NCBI RefSeq assembly: GCF_011601315.1
Contig: NZ_JAAORA010000006.1
Span: 48,369-112,368, forward strand
Direction: 5' to 3'
Source: Candidatus Chlorobium masyuteum
GTDB taxonomy: Bacteria > Bacteroidota > Chlorobiia > Chlorobiales > Chlorobiaceae
Length of the DNA stretch: 64,000 nucleotides
The notes below the pieces were generated by a model. That model worked only from the letters and a program-made list of their open reading frames with translations. It was not told where the DNA came from and did no database searches. The position numbers and the translations under genes were made by a program. Below are positions 1 through 8,900 of this stretch, piece after piece (positions within the stretch are counted from its first letter, which is position 1; every line of letters begins with the position of its first letter).

Positions 1-369
1 TGCCCATGATTTCAACAACCTGCTCACCCCGATCCTCGGGTATACAGAAATGGGGGTAATGAGCCTGTCGAGTGAGGAGCCGATGCACGAATATTTCAAT
101 GAGACCATGCTGGCGGCCGAACGGGCACGGCATCTGGTATCGCAAATCCTGACCTTCAGCAAGTCTCACGAGAGCATTACAGCAATCGTAAGCGTTCAGG
201 CCGTTATAGAGGAGGCCCTGAAACTTCTCCGGCCATCAATCGGGTCGGTATCACCAGGACACTGAATAAACCGGTTCAGATGGTGCAGATAGCATCAGCA
301 ATACATGAAGTGCTGCCGGTCACGCAAGGATCCGGTTCCCTGAAAAAGGGGCTCTATCTCGAAAAATGA
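1..369 (+). pseudogene. Sensor histidine kinase remnant, 5' end outside the window
   Basis: The reading frame is open from base 2 and begins with a histidine-kinase H-box (AHDFNNLLTPILGY), where the His would be the phosphorylated residue. The second dimerisation helix follows, ending near QILTFSK. The frame stops at 265 (LLRPSIGSVSPGH). The sequence typical of the next part of a kinase (INRVGITRTLNKP, then IHEVL) continues in another frame from about 232 to a stop at 367-369, so there is a frameshift near 230-240. After IHEVL the ATP-binding N, G1 and G2 boxes are missing and the frame ends in an unrelated tail (VTQGSGSLKKG). The gene is therefore frameshifted and lacks its catalytic domain. 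A sequencing error could explain the frameshift but not the missing domain. Its 3' end runs into the end of the convergent transporter gene. Confidence 0.75.
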
Positions 370-1208
370 CGAAACGGGAAGTATCGAGCCCTCACGCTTC
401 CAAAACGCCCGAACAGCAGGGAGAAGAGATAAAATCCCCCGAGTATCAGAATTATGGAGGGTCCGGAAGGGAGATTACAGCTGAAAGCAAGGATAAGGCC
501 GAGCAGTGATCCGCTGACCGCCAGGACAACAGCGAGAGCAAGCATGCTTCGCAGATGTTGTGTCCAGAACTGCGAAGCAATAGCCGGAACAAGCATCAGC
601 CCTGCCGACATCAGCGTCCCCATTGCCCGATAGTTTGCGACCATATTCAGTACGGTAAGGGTAATAAAAACCGCATGCACCACGCCTCCGTTTCCCCGTA
701 CGGTACGCAGAAATACAGGATCAAATGACTCGACAACAAGCGTACGATAGATCAGCAGAAGCGCCAGAAGCGTCAATGCACTGATAACCGCCATAACGGA
801 AAGGATCTGTTCATCCAGTAATCGGGCATCACCAAAAAGAATATCCTCCAGATCCTGAGCCGTCCCATGCAGCGAGATCATCAACACGCCCGAGGCCACG
901 GCTATCAGATAGAGCGCTGCAAAAGAAGCATCTTCACGCAAGGCGGTAAAACGCGATACCACCCCGGCCAGCAGTGCAACCGTCAACCCCGCAGCCAAAC
1001 CACCGATACTCATTGCCGGAATCGACATGCCGAAGAGAATAAAAGCTGCCGCAACACCGGGCAGAATGGCGTGCGCCATAATGTCACCGAGCAGACTCAT
1101 GCGGCGAAGGACAAGAAATACACCCAGCGGGGCACTGCTGCATGAGACCAGAACCGCTCCAGTCAACGCCCGCTTCATTGCGGGATCCAGCAATAATTCA
1201 CTATGCAC
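354..1208 (-). CDS. Metal ABC transporter permease (ABC-3 family, ZnuB/MntB type)
   Basis: This is an inner-membrane permease of the ABC-3 family, which imports zinc, manganese or iron. It has about eight hydrophobic segments and the family region LRRMSLLGDIMAHAILPG near the N-terminus, plus the later NYRAMGTLMSAGLMLVPA stretch. I chose the GTG at 1208, which overlaps the end of the upstream ATPase gene by 8 bases and gives 284 residues, the usual family length. The longer open frame runs back into the ATPase gene and is not needed. Translation is probably coupled to the ATPase gene. No solute-binding protein gene is adjacent, so the metal cannot be assigned from context. Confidence 0.9.
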   Translation of the reverse strand: MHSELLLDPAMKRALTGAVLVSCSSAPLGVFLVLRRMSLLGDIMAHAILPGVAAAFILFGMSIPAMSIGGLAAGLTVALLAGVVSRFTALREDASFAALYLIAVASGVLMISLHGTAQDLEDILFGDARLLDEQILSVMAVISALTLLALLLIYRTLVVESFDPVFLRTVRGNGGVVHAVFITLTVLNMVANYRAMGTLMSAGLMLVPAIASQFWTQHLRSMLALAVVLAVSGSLLGLILAFSCNLPSGPSIILILGGFYLFSLLFGRFGSVRARYFPFRHFSR

Positions 1209-1956
1209 TCCGCTCCTCCCCGTTGATTGCACAGCGTTCAAGTGACTCCTGCCAGCTCCCCCTTCGTTCAAGCGCGGCTTCAAGATTTTCCTGACTGAGC
1301 ACATCGGCAGTACTACCCCAGGCAATAAGCTCTCTGGAGAGCAGCAGTGATTGAGGAAAATGGGCACGAACCAGATTGAGATCATGCATGACGCAGATGA
1401 TCGTAACGCCATTTCGACACCACTGTTTCAGCTGCTGCATTAATTCAAGGGTTGTATGACCGTCTATTGCCGCAAAGGGCTCGTCAAGCAGAATCAGGCG
1501 TGCGCGCTGCACAATAATGCGGGCAAAAAGCACACGCTGCCACTGACCGGTGGAGAGCGAAACAACAGGTCGGGAGGCAAACGCCGCCATATCAACCTCG
1601 GCAAGAGCATCCAGAGCCTCTTTTCTGTGCAATTTACCCATAGGTGCAAAAGCGCCGGTTCTCGACCAGTTACCAAGCAGAACAACATCAATAACCGAAA
1701 TCGGAAAGGTACGGTCAATTTCAAACTGCTGCGGCAGATAGGCAATTTCATCAGGCTTGATGCCGCCAAAATCAATACGGCCGGTCATCAAGGGAACAAA
1801 GCCGACAAGGGCTTTAAGCAGGGTGCTCTTCCCGCCTCCATTGGGCCCCGCAACAGCCGTTAATGAGGCATCAGCAAACGAACCGCTGAGATGATGTACA
1901 ACCGGATGGCGGTCATACCCCGCGGTTACATTGTTTATTGTTATGCTCACTGGCAT
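1201..1956 (-). CDS. Metal ABC transporter ATP-binding protein (ZnuC/MntA type)
   Basis: This is the ATPase partner of the ABC-3 permease that follows it. Visible motifs are the Walker A GPNGGGKSTL near residue 40, a Q-loop in AYLPQQ, the signature LSTGQWQR, Walker B LILLDEPFAAID, and the switch His in VMHDLN. The signature reads LSTGQ rather than LSGGQ, which is a tolerated variant. The start is uncertain: ATG at 1956 was chosen over TTG at 1977 and GTG at 1950, and none has a clear ribosome binding site. The gene overlaps the permease start and forms a two-gene unit. The substrate is inferred from the permease family. Confidence 0.88.
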   Translation of the reverse strand: MPVSITINNVTAGYDRHPVVHHLSGSFADASLTAVAGPNGGGKSTLLKALVGFVPLMTGRIDFGGIKPDEIAYLPQQFEIDRTFPISVIDVVLLGNWSRTGAFAPMGKLHRKEALDALAEVDMAAFASRPVVSLSTGQWQRVLFARIIVQRARLILLDEPFAAIDGHTTLELMQQLKQWCRNGVTIICVMHDLNLVRAHFPQSLLLSRELIAWGSTADVLSQENLEAALERRGSWQESLERCAINGEERSA

Positions 1957-2130
1957 GCGGTATAACTCATGGTTCAAGGTAAAAGCAAACCTTCAGGGCT
2001 CTCCCTGAACGGTATTGTCATAAACAGGCACCGGAGCGATTGGTAAAAAGGTAAAGTGATGGTAATTTAACAGCACGACACTCTTTCATTTCAAGCATAA
2101 CACAGACTCAATTTTCATCAAAGGGAACCA

Positions 2131-2358
2131 ATGAAGAAAAACATAGGGAAATATGATAAAGGCATCCGCATAATCATTGGCGTGTCGATTATGTTTATCG
2201 GCATCATAAACCAGTCATGGTGGGGAGCGATCGGCCTCATACCTGTTCTGACTGCACTTGCCGGATTTTGCCCCATCTATACGCTTCTGAAAATTTCCTC
2301 CTGCAACTCCTGTACGGTCAATGAAAAACCGGTAAAAACAGGCACACCCAAACCCTGA
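2131..2358 (+). CDS. DUF2892 (YgaP-like) small membrane protein
   Basis: This 75-residue protein has two predicted membrane helices (about residues 12-28 and 32-52) and the DUF2892 pattern: KYDKGIRIIIG at the start, then LTALAGFCPIYTLL. In YgaP this kind of module anchors a rhodanese domain; here it stands alone. A CxxC pair (SCNSC) follows the second helix. A GGGAACC stretch precedes the ATG. It is monocistronic and followed by a strong hairpin at 2416-2455. The biochemical role of stand-alone DUF2892 proteins is unknown, so none is claimed. Confidence 0.85.
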   Translation: MKKNIGKYDKGIRIIIGVSIMFIGIINQSWWGAIGLIPVLTALAGFCPIYTLLKISSCNSCTVNEKPVKTGTPKP

Positions 2359-2415
2359 CAAGCATAGCCACACTGCCTGACCCCTCTTTTTCATCGATCA
2401 TAACGCACTCGATTC

Positions 2416-2455
2416 AGCAGTTACAGCCGGTTATTGGAACCCAGCTGTAACTGCT
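2416..2455 (+). terminator. Rho-independent terminator after the DUF2892 gene
   Basis: A perfect 12-bp stem (AGCAGTTACAGC pairing with GCTGTAACTGCT) with a 16-base loop is followed by TCTTTTATC on the + strand. The opposite strand lacks a T-run, so it serves mainly the + strand gene. Confidence 0.75.
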
Positions 2456-2550
2456 TCTTTTATCATGCTCCCAACCATACCCCCGAGAAAGCATGGCAGA
2501 CACGAGCGCGCTCTGACGCCCCGCACACTTCTTCATCTGAATATAGAACA

Positions 2551-3555
2551 CTAAATGTTCATAAGTCGCTGAATATCAAGCAGTTGCTCGTCAATTCGGT
2601 GGCAAAGCTTTACTGCGGTTTTAAAGGGTACCTGTACAATTTTATCCCTGGCAAGTCCGATCATGATATTTTTCTCTCCGGCAAGCAGGGCCTCAATAGC
2701 CGCAACACCCATTCTTGTCGCATTGATCCGGTCATCAGCTGTAGGGTTTCCTCCCCGCTGTATATGGCCGAGAATGGAAACCCGAACTTCCAGCTCCGGA
2801 TGATCCCGGCGCACACGTTCGGCAATTTTCATGGCGCCACCGGTTTCATCACCCTCTGCAACAATGACAATTCCGCTGCTCTCCTTGTTTTTATAGCCGT
2901 GTTTCAGAAAATTATGCAGCTCTCCCCCCTCCGCACTCGACTCGGGAATCAGTATCACCTCTGCCCCGCAGGCAATTCCGCTGTGCAGAGCAAGCTGACC
3001 GGCCTCCCGACCCATCACCTCCACAAAAAATATCCGGCCATGCGAGCGCGCTGTATCCCTTATTTTATCGACCGCCTCCACAACGGTGTTCAATGCCGTC
3101 TCAAAGCCGATGGTGTAATCGGTACCATACATATCATTGTCTATGGTGGCCGGAATACCGACAAACGAAACCGGATACTCCTGTGACATCTCCTGAGCCC
3201 CTCTGAATGAGCCGTCGCCGCCGATGACCACAACGGCATCAATAGCAGCATTTTTCAGCTGCTCATAGGCCCTGCTGCGGCCTTCCGGAGTTCTGAAGGC
3301 ATTACTCCGGGCCGTTCGAAGCATGGTTCCGCCCAGATGAATAATACCGCTCACATCCGAGGCATAAAGAGGCAGAAAATCCCCTTCAATCATCCCCTGA
3401 TACCCCCGGCGGATGCCGATCACCTCAAGATTGGCGGCTATGGCGGCTCGCGTTACCGCCCGAATGGCAGCATTCATACCCGGAGCATCACCACCGGAGG
3501 TAAAGAGTGCAATCCTGCTGAGTGCCGATCGGTTCATCTTTTCTGCTGTTTTCAT
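2551..3555 (-). CDS. pfkA: ATP-dependent 6-phosphofructokinase
   Basis: This enzyme phosphorylates fructose 6-phosphate to fructose 1,6-bisphosphate in the cytoplasm; in green sulfur bacteria it would act when stored glycogen is broken down. The 334 residues show the ATP loop SGGDAPGMNAAIR near residue 19, the GGDGSF motif, the catalytic TIDND, MGREAG and LGHIQRGGNP. The Gly after GGD (GGDG, not GGDD) marks the ATP-using rather than the pyrophosphate-using type. The ATG at 3555 is preceded by a purine-rich GAAGAAA ribosome binding site. A start at MNRSALSR, six codons in, is possible. No operon partner is close. Confidence 0.96.
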   Translation of the reverse strand: MKTAEKMNRSALSRIALFTSGGDAPGMNAAIRAVTRAAIAANLEVIGIRRGYQGMIEGDFLPLYASDVSGIIHLGGTMLRTARSNAFRTPEGRSRAYEQLKNAAIDAVVVIGGDGSFRGAQEMSQEYPVSFVGIPATIDNDMYGTDYTIGFETALNTVVEAVDKIRDTARSHGRIFFVEVMGREAGQLALHSGIACGAEVILIPESSAEGGELHNFLKHGYKNKESSGIVIVAEGDETGGAMKIAERVRRDHPELEVRVSILGHIQRGGNPTADDRINATRMGVAAIEALLAGEKNIMIGLARDKIVQVPFKTAVKLCHRIDEQLLDIQRLMNI

Positions 3556-3638
3556 CGTTTCTTCGCTTGAGATCTGTTGTGAGTACCGCCGCTCATGATA
3601 GGGTGCGGCTCGGCGTTGTCAAGCCGCCTGGCGGATCC

Positions 3639-4100
3639 TTATTTTCTGGCGCCTGCCGATCGTTGTGCTGCCGATAGTTTCCCGCCATAATGACCGAGCA
3701 GCACCACCACCGGCAGCATGGATACGAGCAGTGCAATATAGAGCCAGTGCAGCATACCCTCCTGATGCATCACCCCGGGCACGCCCAGACGGATAGAAAC
3801 TGTCGTAGTACAGAGTATAAACAGCAGAATGGAGAGGCGGATTTTTTTTATAAATATGGGCGCTTTTGCCGCCTTGTACTTCGTTTTCCAGTCATAAATG
3901 CCGGAAACAAAGGAGACCGGAATGGCCATCAGCACGATAACAAGCAGGTGACTGACGGTATGCTCAAAATACACATCGCCTGAAGAGAGTGAGAGCAGAA
4001 GAAATAGCACGGCAACGGGAATCAGACCGTTGCTGAAATGGGCAGCAATGGCATGCGGGAAGAGGGTCTTTTTCATCTCCTTGAGAAAGGCTTTGAGCAT
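3639..4100 (-). CDS. Four-helix membrane protein, DUF2231-like
   Basis: This is a 153-residue integral membrane protein with four hydrophobic segments. The early HAIAAHFSNGLIPVAVLFL stretch resembles the HPxxVHFP(I/N)GLxP signature of DUF2231 membrane proteins, and His residues recur in the helices (HTVSHLLV), which could suit metal or haem binding. That assignment is by eye. Start choice: ATG at 4100, with an alternative ATG at 4076 directly after AAGGAG, although the spacing would be too short. It lies 60 bases downstream of bciA on the same strand and may be co-transcribed. Confidence 0.6.
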   Translation of the reverse strand: MLKAFLKEMKKTLFPHAIAAHFSNGLIPVAVLFLLLSLSSGDVYFEHTVSHLLVIVLMAIPVSFVSGIYDWKTKYKAAKAPIFIKKIRLSILLFILCTTTVSIRLGVPGVMHQEGMLHWLYIALLVSMLPVVVLLGHYGGKLSAAQRSAGARK

Positions 4101-4160
4101 AGAGGCATTCGTTTGAAATGAAAAGAGCCGCCGGCGGCAAAAAAAACGTGTTGACCATCC

Positions 4161-5183
4161 TCAGAACATGGAGTGCTCACCGAGCTCCTGGCCTGCAAGC
4201 CCCTCCTGAAGTACCCGCTTGTAAAAATCGCGCAGGGTATCGCTGCCGTAGGAAGGGGTGATCTCTGCATCGTACTTGCCGGTAACCGGGTTCAGCACCA
4301 GCATGGACTCCGAACAGTAGTATTTGCCGATACGGGCAAACTCGGCCTTGTCCTCAAGTTTCGGAAAAATCCTGGCAAGCAGGGTCAAGACAGGAATGAT
4401 AACATCAAACATCTGTATCGGCATGTTTTTGAACTTAGGCGGAAGACCGAGAAGTTCAAACAGCAGTTCGCCCTGCTCCCTGGCAGTAATAGCCCTGCCC
4501 GGTCCGCCGATGGGGAGAATCCTGTTTTGCTTTGAGGGATCATCAAGGCAATCGGCAATAAAACGGGCCAGATCCCGCTCGCTGATCGGCTTGCAGGCGG
4601 TCAATGCGCCGTTGCCGAACACAACATAGGGTTTTCCTTTTTTTACCGCTTCAACCTGACCGGCAATGGATTTGAAAAAAGCGGTCGGTCGCACAATCGA
4701 CCAGGTAAGCCCGGACTCCTGAAGCTCCTTCTCGAACTTCAGCTTGGCTCTCTGGAACTCGAGCAGCGGCTTCTGGACACAGATCGCCGAGAGCAGCACA
4801 AAGTGCCCTGCTCCGGCCTCTTTGGCTGCATCAAGCGCATTGCGGGTTGCCTGATAATCGATATTCCATGAATCCTTCACTCCCCCGTTGCGAGAGGTCA
4901 GGCATGAGACCACAACATCAAAATGCTCGCCCCGGATACCGCTCTGCAAGAGTGAGTCAAGGCTGCTCACATCACCGAACCGTACTTCGGAGCCCTTGAG
5001 CTGCACGCGAAGCTCATCCGCTTTGGTCATGGCTCCGACCCCCGAGCGCTCCCGGGCAAAACTCACCACCTCATAGCCTCTCGATACCAGTTCACGGACA
5101 ACAAATTTGCCGATATAACCGGTGGCACCGACAACAAACAACCGTTTTGGAGTTACTGCCTGAGAGTGGGATGAAGTATTCAC
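4161..5183 (-). CDS. bciA: 3,8-divinyl (proto)chlorophyllide a 8-vinyl reductase, BciA
   Basis: BciA reduces the C8 vinyl group to ethyl during (bacterio)chlorophyll synthesis, using NADPH. The protein is an atypical short-chain dehydrogenase. It has the nucleotide-binding motif VVGATGYIGKFV at the start, a basic patch FARERSG that fits NADPH, and the CVQKPLLEFQRAKLKFE block characteristic of plant DVR and bacterial BciA. The segment IPIGGPGRAITAREQGE near residue 230 is also typical of the family. I chose GTG at 5183 (about 340 residues) because the extra upstream residues of the open frame match no Rossmann start. No clear ribosome binding site is visible. No other pigment gene is adjacent. 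Two related atypical SDRs occur at 23127 and 25363. Confidence 0.9.
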   Translation of the reverse strand: MNTSSHSQAVTPKRLFVVGATGYIGKFVVRELVSRGYEVVSFARERSGVGAMTKADELRVQLKGSEVRFGDVSSLDSLLQSGIRGEHFDVVVSCLTSRNGGVKDSWNIDYQATRNALDAAKEAGAGHFVLLSAICVQKPLLEFQRAKLKFEKELQESGLTWSIVRPTAFFKSIAGQVEAVKKGKPYVVFGNGALTACKPISERDLARFIADCLDDPSKQNRILPIGGPGRAITAREQGELLFELLGLPPKFKNMPIQMFDVIIPVLTLLARIFPKLEDKAEFARIGKYYCSESMLVLNPVTGKYDAEITPSYGSDTLRDFYKRVLQEGLAGQELGEHSMF

Positions 5184-5501
5184 GTACAGGAGATGGTTTT
5201 TAAATTCATTGCAGGAAACTTCCCTGCAAGCGAGATGCAATAGCTGAAAATACAGCTTATTATCCGCTCTTCAAACCCCCACGGCTCCGTTAATGCCCAC
5301 TCATTCCGCTCTCCCGGCAACAGAGCCCGATGAGCTCACTCCGGATTCTCCGAACGAGAACAGGGAAGAGGGTGCAATCAATAGAGGGTAAAGAGTGTTT
5401 GAGTTCATGCAAACCGGATTCTGGTGCGGCATTGCCGTCAAATGAACACCCGGAACAGTGAAAGCATGCGCACAACTCGTTTAATGTGAACAACCGGGGA
5501 G

Positions 5502-6935
5502 ATGAAAAAAGCACTCCTGATCACCACCCTTCTCCTGGGACTCCTTGCTTCGGGACTCTACTATCTTTTGAGAAAGAATAGTGTTGTGCCCCCCGCTGCG
5601 ATCAATGAAAAAATCATCATCGATATTCCGCAATCCACCTTCAATATTCCGATCATTATTGAGGTTAAGAGCCTTGCCGACTACCTGAACCAAAAAATCA
5701 CAGGAAAATTCCTTGAGACAACCCTTTTTCTTCAGGAGTCCGAAAAAGAGCAGATCCTGCTCACGCTCACCAAAGCCGGCAGCATAACCATCACCTCCAC
5801 CGGCCGGGAACTGCTCTGCACCCTGCCATTGACCGTTGATGCCACCCTGCTCGACAGCCGGTTCGGCAAAACACTCTCCGGGCTCGTCTCCCCCTTTCAC
5901 ACCGGCATTATCCTCACGCTCTCAACGCCCATCGATCTCGACAGAAACTGGCGACTGAAAACGAAATTCACCATCAGGGAGCATCAATGGTTAAGCGAAC
6001 CGGTCATCAAATTGGGACCATTCAAAAAAAACATCCGGAAGCAGCTTGATGATGCCATAAGCCTGAACAGCAACAGCCTGACATCAATGGTTGACCAGGA
6101 GATCAACAAGGCCGCCTCACTGCGAAAAACCGTTGCCCATGTTTGGCATGACCTGCAGAAGCCGATTCGCATCACCAGCTACCCGGCTCCGGTCTGGATA
6201 CGGTTCAACTGCAACGATATCAGCGGCAACATCAAGCTGCAGAAGAGCGACATTGTCTGCTTTGCCAGCGTAAAGGCAAAAATGCTTCTTGTAACCGACA
6301 CAACCGCACAGAGAGCTCACCTTCGTCTGCCGGATTACAGAGAGCTGGCTACCCGGGAGAAGCAGCCGGAATCGGATCTTTTCATCTATGCAAGCACCTC
6401 ATTTGATGAAATCAATCAGCAGTTAAACAAAATACTGCACGGAACTGAAATCCTCTCAAAGGGATACCGCATCGCCATACTTGATATCCGAGCCTACACC
6501 TCGACGGAAGGATTAACGGTGGCGGTAGATACCGGAGGGGATCTTGATGGCCGTTTTTATCTGACCGGCCGTCCGGTTTTTGATATTCCGACACAGAGGC
6601 TGAAGGTGCAGAATTTTGACTTTACCGTCAACTCCGGCAGCCTGCTGGTAGAGAGAGGGGATGAGGTGCTGCACAATCTGTTGCGGGAACGTATTGCATC
6701 GAAGCTTAACCTTGGACTGGATACCCTGATTATGAAATTGCCCGCGCTCATCAACCATGCCATCGCAAAGGGAAAGACCGGGCGGACCATAGACCTCAGG
6801 GTTGAAAATCTGGCTATCAAACAGTGCGACATCCTGATGGGAAAGGAGATGATCCACTTTATCATCAACGCGGAAACCGAAACGACAATCAGGCTGAAAA
6901 AAATCAAGGCAGGCAGGCCAATAAGGATCCACTGA
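5502..6935 (+). CDS. DUF4403 family exported protein
   Basis: This 477-residue protein has an N-terminal signal or anchor (KKALLITTLLLGLLASGLYYLL) followed by a mainly beta-strand region typical of DUF4403. Characteristic features are an early strand segment with IIIDIPQSTFNIPI, a mid-region LGPFKKNIRKQLDDAI, then PVWIRFNC, and two similar lipid-binding-like halves. The family is thought from its fold to be related to lipid-binding or transfer proteins of the envelope, but its function is not established. GGGGAG lies directly against the ATG, an unusually short spacing. It is convergent with the 6953-7372 gene. Confidence 0.8.
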   Translation: MKKALLITTLLLGLLASGLYYLLRKNSVVPPAAINEKIIIDIPQSTFNIPIIIEVKSLADYLNQKITGKFLETTLFLQESEKEQILLTLTKAGSITITSTGRELLCTLPLTVDATLLDSRFGKTLSGLVSPFHTGIILTLSTPIDLDRNWRLKTKFTIREHQWLSEPVIKLGPFKKNIRKQLDDAISLNSNSLTSMVDQEINKAASLRKTVAHVWHDLQKPIRITSYPAPVWIRFNCNDISGNIKLQKSDIVCFASVKAKMLLVTDTTAQRAHLRLPDYRELATREKQPESDLFIYASTSFDEINQQLNKILHGTEILSKGYRIAILDIRAYTSTEGLTVAVDTGGDLDGRFYLTGRPVFDIPTQRLKVQNFDFTVNSGSLLVERGDEVLHNLLRERIASKLNLGLDTLIMKLPALINHAIAKGKTGRTIDLRVENLAIKQCDILMGKEMIHFIINAETETTIRLKKIKAGRPIRIH

Positions 6936-6952
6936 AAAGAGGCCTGGCGGCT

Positions 6953-7372
6953 TCACAATCCCGGAAATACCGGAGCTTCCCACTCATCGCACAGATCCCA
7001 GTCCCTACCCTTTATTTCGCCCGGCTGGGTTCCCCTCAGATAGAGTGTGCGGTTTGCAGGATCCTCTCCGAGCCACTCACAGGGCATCTGCAATCCCCCA
7101 TGCAACCCTTCATAGACACAGAGATCCTTCCACTGCCGTACACCATCCTTTTCGGTGTAACACTCAAACCCCATCTTCCACCACGCTTTGAGCAGCGCAT
7201 CCATCGCATCGGGGTTCATGGCACCATCACGAAACAGATGGTCATCAAACCAGACCCTGCCGCCGATCGCCCGCTTGTGATCGCTGAGGCATTGTTCCCA
7301 CCCTCCGGGATACTTCTCTTCAATGATTGCAACAGGTACAATCAGATCGATAAACTCGGTCATGACAGCCAT
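6953..7372 (-). CDS. Hypothetical protein
   Basis: I do not recognise this 139-residue protein. It has no signal peptide or membrane segment and is rich in Trp and acidic residues (RVWFDDHLFRDG, LKAWWKMGFECY, QWKDLCVYEG). It starts 10 bases after the end of the 7383-7742 gene, so the two almost certainly form one transcript and may act together. The proposed start gives MAVMTEFIDL; the second Met (7363) is also possible. The coding character is supported by the two-gene arrangement and the absence of a better frame. Confidence 0.7.
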   Translation of the reverse strand: MAVMTEFIDLIVPVAIIEEKYPGGWEQCLSDHKRAIGGRVWFDDHLFRDGAMNPDAMDALLKAWWKMGFECYTEKDGVRQWKDLCVYEGLHGGLQMPCEWLGEDPANRTLYLRGTQPGEIKGRDWDLCDEWEAPVFPGL

Positions 7373-7382
7373 AACTGTAATC

Positions 7383-7742
7383 CTATACCTCTTCGCCGTT
7401 AATAAGCAGGATTACCGGCCGGTCATCACCCAGCAACTCCGTCACCTCCTGTGACCACTCACGGGAAGCAACTTCAAGTGCATCAATCACATAGTCCTCA
7501 AATTCATCAAGGAGTGTTTCTGCCCCGTTAAACTCTTCGGGTGAAGTAACCTGGATGAGAATACTCGGCTCGGCTTCCTTGCCCTCACCATAGGAGTCAA
7601 AGACGATGACCACGTCACCATCCTTTGAACCTGTCAACGGAAGCAGCTTCCCCTTTGCGATAATCTCCTGTCGTATGCGCTCCAGATCGGCTGCTACGGC
7701 GGCAAATCTTGGATCTTCATGAAGATGTATACGGTCACTCAT
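7383..7742 (-). CDS. Hypothetical acidic protein
   Basis: This unrecognised soluble protein has 119 residues and is strongly acidic. It contains predicted helices near the N-terminus (FAAVAADLERIRQEIIAKG) and a beta segment ending in PVILLINGEEV. It is the first gene of a two-gene unit with the 6953-7372 gene, 10 bases apart. The intergenic region upstream (7743-7977) is AT-rich and shared with the divergent 7978 gene. That region contains two copies of ATATATATGTC about 20 bases apart, which could be part of a regulatory site. No function is proposed. Confidence 0.7.
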   Translation of the reverse strand: MSDRIHLHEDPRFAAVAADLERIRQEIIAKGKLLPLTGSKDGDVVIVFDSYGEGKEAEPSILIQVTSPEEFNGAETLLDEFEDYVIDALEVASREWSQEVTELLGDDRPVILLINGEEV

Positions 7743-7977
7743 TTGTTATGTTTTTACGTTAAAATCAATCATCAATATTTTGTAAAATAACCATTTACCG
7801 CCTAAAATCTATTGCAGGCGGAATATTGGATCAATCCTTCCCCCTTAAGTCAGCCCCCCTTCTCGCCTTGAGTCAGGACAACCTTGATCGATAAATATAT
7901 ATGTCGTAACTTTCTGATATATATGTCATAGACAAATCATCATTTATCCTCTTTTACCAAACATTAATGGAGGAATT

Positions 7978-8790
7978 ATGAAAAAAGGATGGAAAATTCT
8001 CACCGGCATTGCCGCGGTGATTGTCCTTCTTCTTGCTGTAGTGATGTTTGCCACTTCGGGAATGAGGTCAACGGCCGATGACTTTTTCGGGTCCGTGAAA
8101 CAGCAGGATATGACCAAGGCCCGGACCTATCTCTCCGAGGAGTTCAAGGCAAGTACCAATGAAGAGGCCCTGAAAGAGTTTCTGTCAAGAAGTGCCCTCC
8201 TGAACTTTAAGGAAGCTAAATGGGCCGAGAGCAGCATAAACGGCGGAAGGGGTGAACTCAACGGCACCATTACCACTGAAACAGGCGGCAACATCCCCAT
8301 CAAGCTTATGTTCATCAAGGAGAATGATGAGTGGAAAATTTATGCCATGCAAAAACCGACCGCCGGTCTTCAGCCATCTGAATCTTCAGAAGCCTCTGCA
8401 GGAACCACACCGAAAAAATCGGCGACAACCGTTCCCGGCAAAGCTGAGCAGATAGCCCTCGCCAGACAGTCCATGCATGACTTTGCGCTCTCGATAAAGA
8501 GCAAAAACATGGGGCACTTCAGAAACACTATCTCAAACATGTGGCAGTCGCAGTTCACGACGGAAAAGCTGAACGAAGGCTATGCTCCGATAATCAAAGC
8601 CGATATCGACCTGACCGTGCTTGATCCCCTTGTGCCGATCCTTGACCAGGAGGCATCAATCAATCAGGACGGAGTTCTTATAATCAGAGGCCACTACCCG
8701 ACAAAACCAAGTGTAGTCTCATTTGAATCCAAGTATATCTATGAAGGTGTTTCATGGAAGCTGATCGGATTTTTCCTCGATGTCAAATGA
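7978..8790 (+). CDS. Membrane-anchored protein with two NTF2-like domains
   Basis: This 270-residue protein has an N-terminal membrane anchor (residues 5-28) and is probably exposed to the periplasm. Two similar alpha/beta modules follow. The first (about 30-125) has ADDFFGSVKQQDMTKARTYL and ends in a strand WKIYAMQK. The second (about 155-270) has ARQSMHDFALSIKSKNMGHF and ends in WKLIGFFLD. The pattern of a helix, then 'changes in the load', then a W-K strand is that of NTF2-like proteins (DUF4878/DUF4864 kind). A Ser/Thr/Ala/Pro-rich linker separates them. A good GGAGG ribosome binding site precedes the ATG and a strong terminator follows. The ligand is unknown. Confidence 0.75.
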   Translation: MKKGWKILTGIAAVIVLLLAVVMFATSGMRSTADDFFGSVKQQDMTKARTYLSEEFKASTNEEALKEFLSRSALLNFKEAKWAESSINGGRGELNGTITTETGGNIPIKLMFIKENDEWKIYAMQKPTAGLQPSESSEASAGTTPKKSATTVPGKAEQIALARQSMHDFALSIKSKNMGHFRNTISNMWQSQFTTEKLNEGYAPIIKADIDLTVLDPLVPILDQEASINQDGVLIIRGHYPTKPSVVSFESKYIYEGVSWKLIGFFLDVK

Positions 8791-8833
8791 TCCATCCTGC
8801 GATCTTCTGAAACACCCCATTTCCGCTCTCTTC

Positions 8834-8864
8834 AAGGCCGTCCGTTGCGTTAACGGACGGCCTT
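8834..8864 (+). terminator. Rho-independent terminator
   Basis: A perfect 13-bp stem (AAGGCCGTCCGTT with AACGGACGGCCTT) closes a 5-base loop GCGTT and is followed by CCTTTTGTTGTT. It terminates the 7978-8790 gene. A-richness upstream on the other strand is slight, so use by the convergent 8901-9764 gene is possible but less clear. Confidence 0.85.
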
Positions 8865-8900
8865 CCTTTTGTTGTTGATCACTCCACAAGCGCAAATGAC

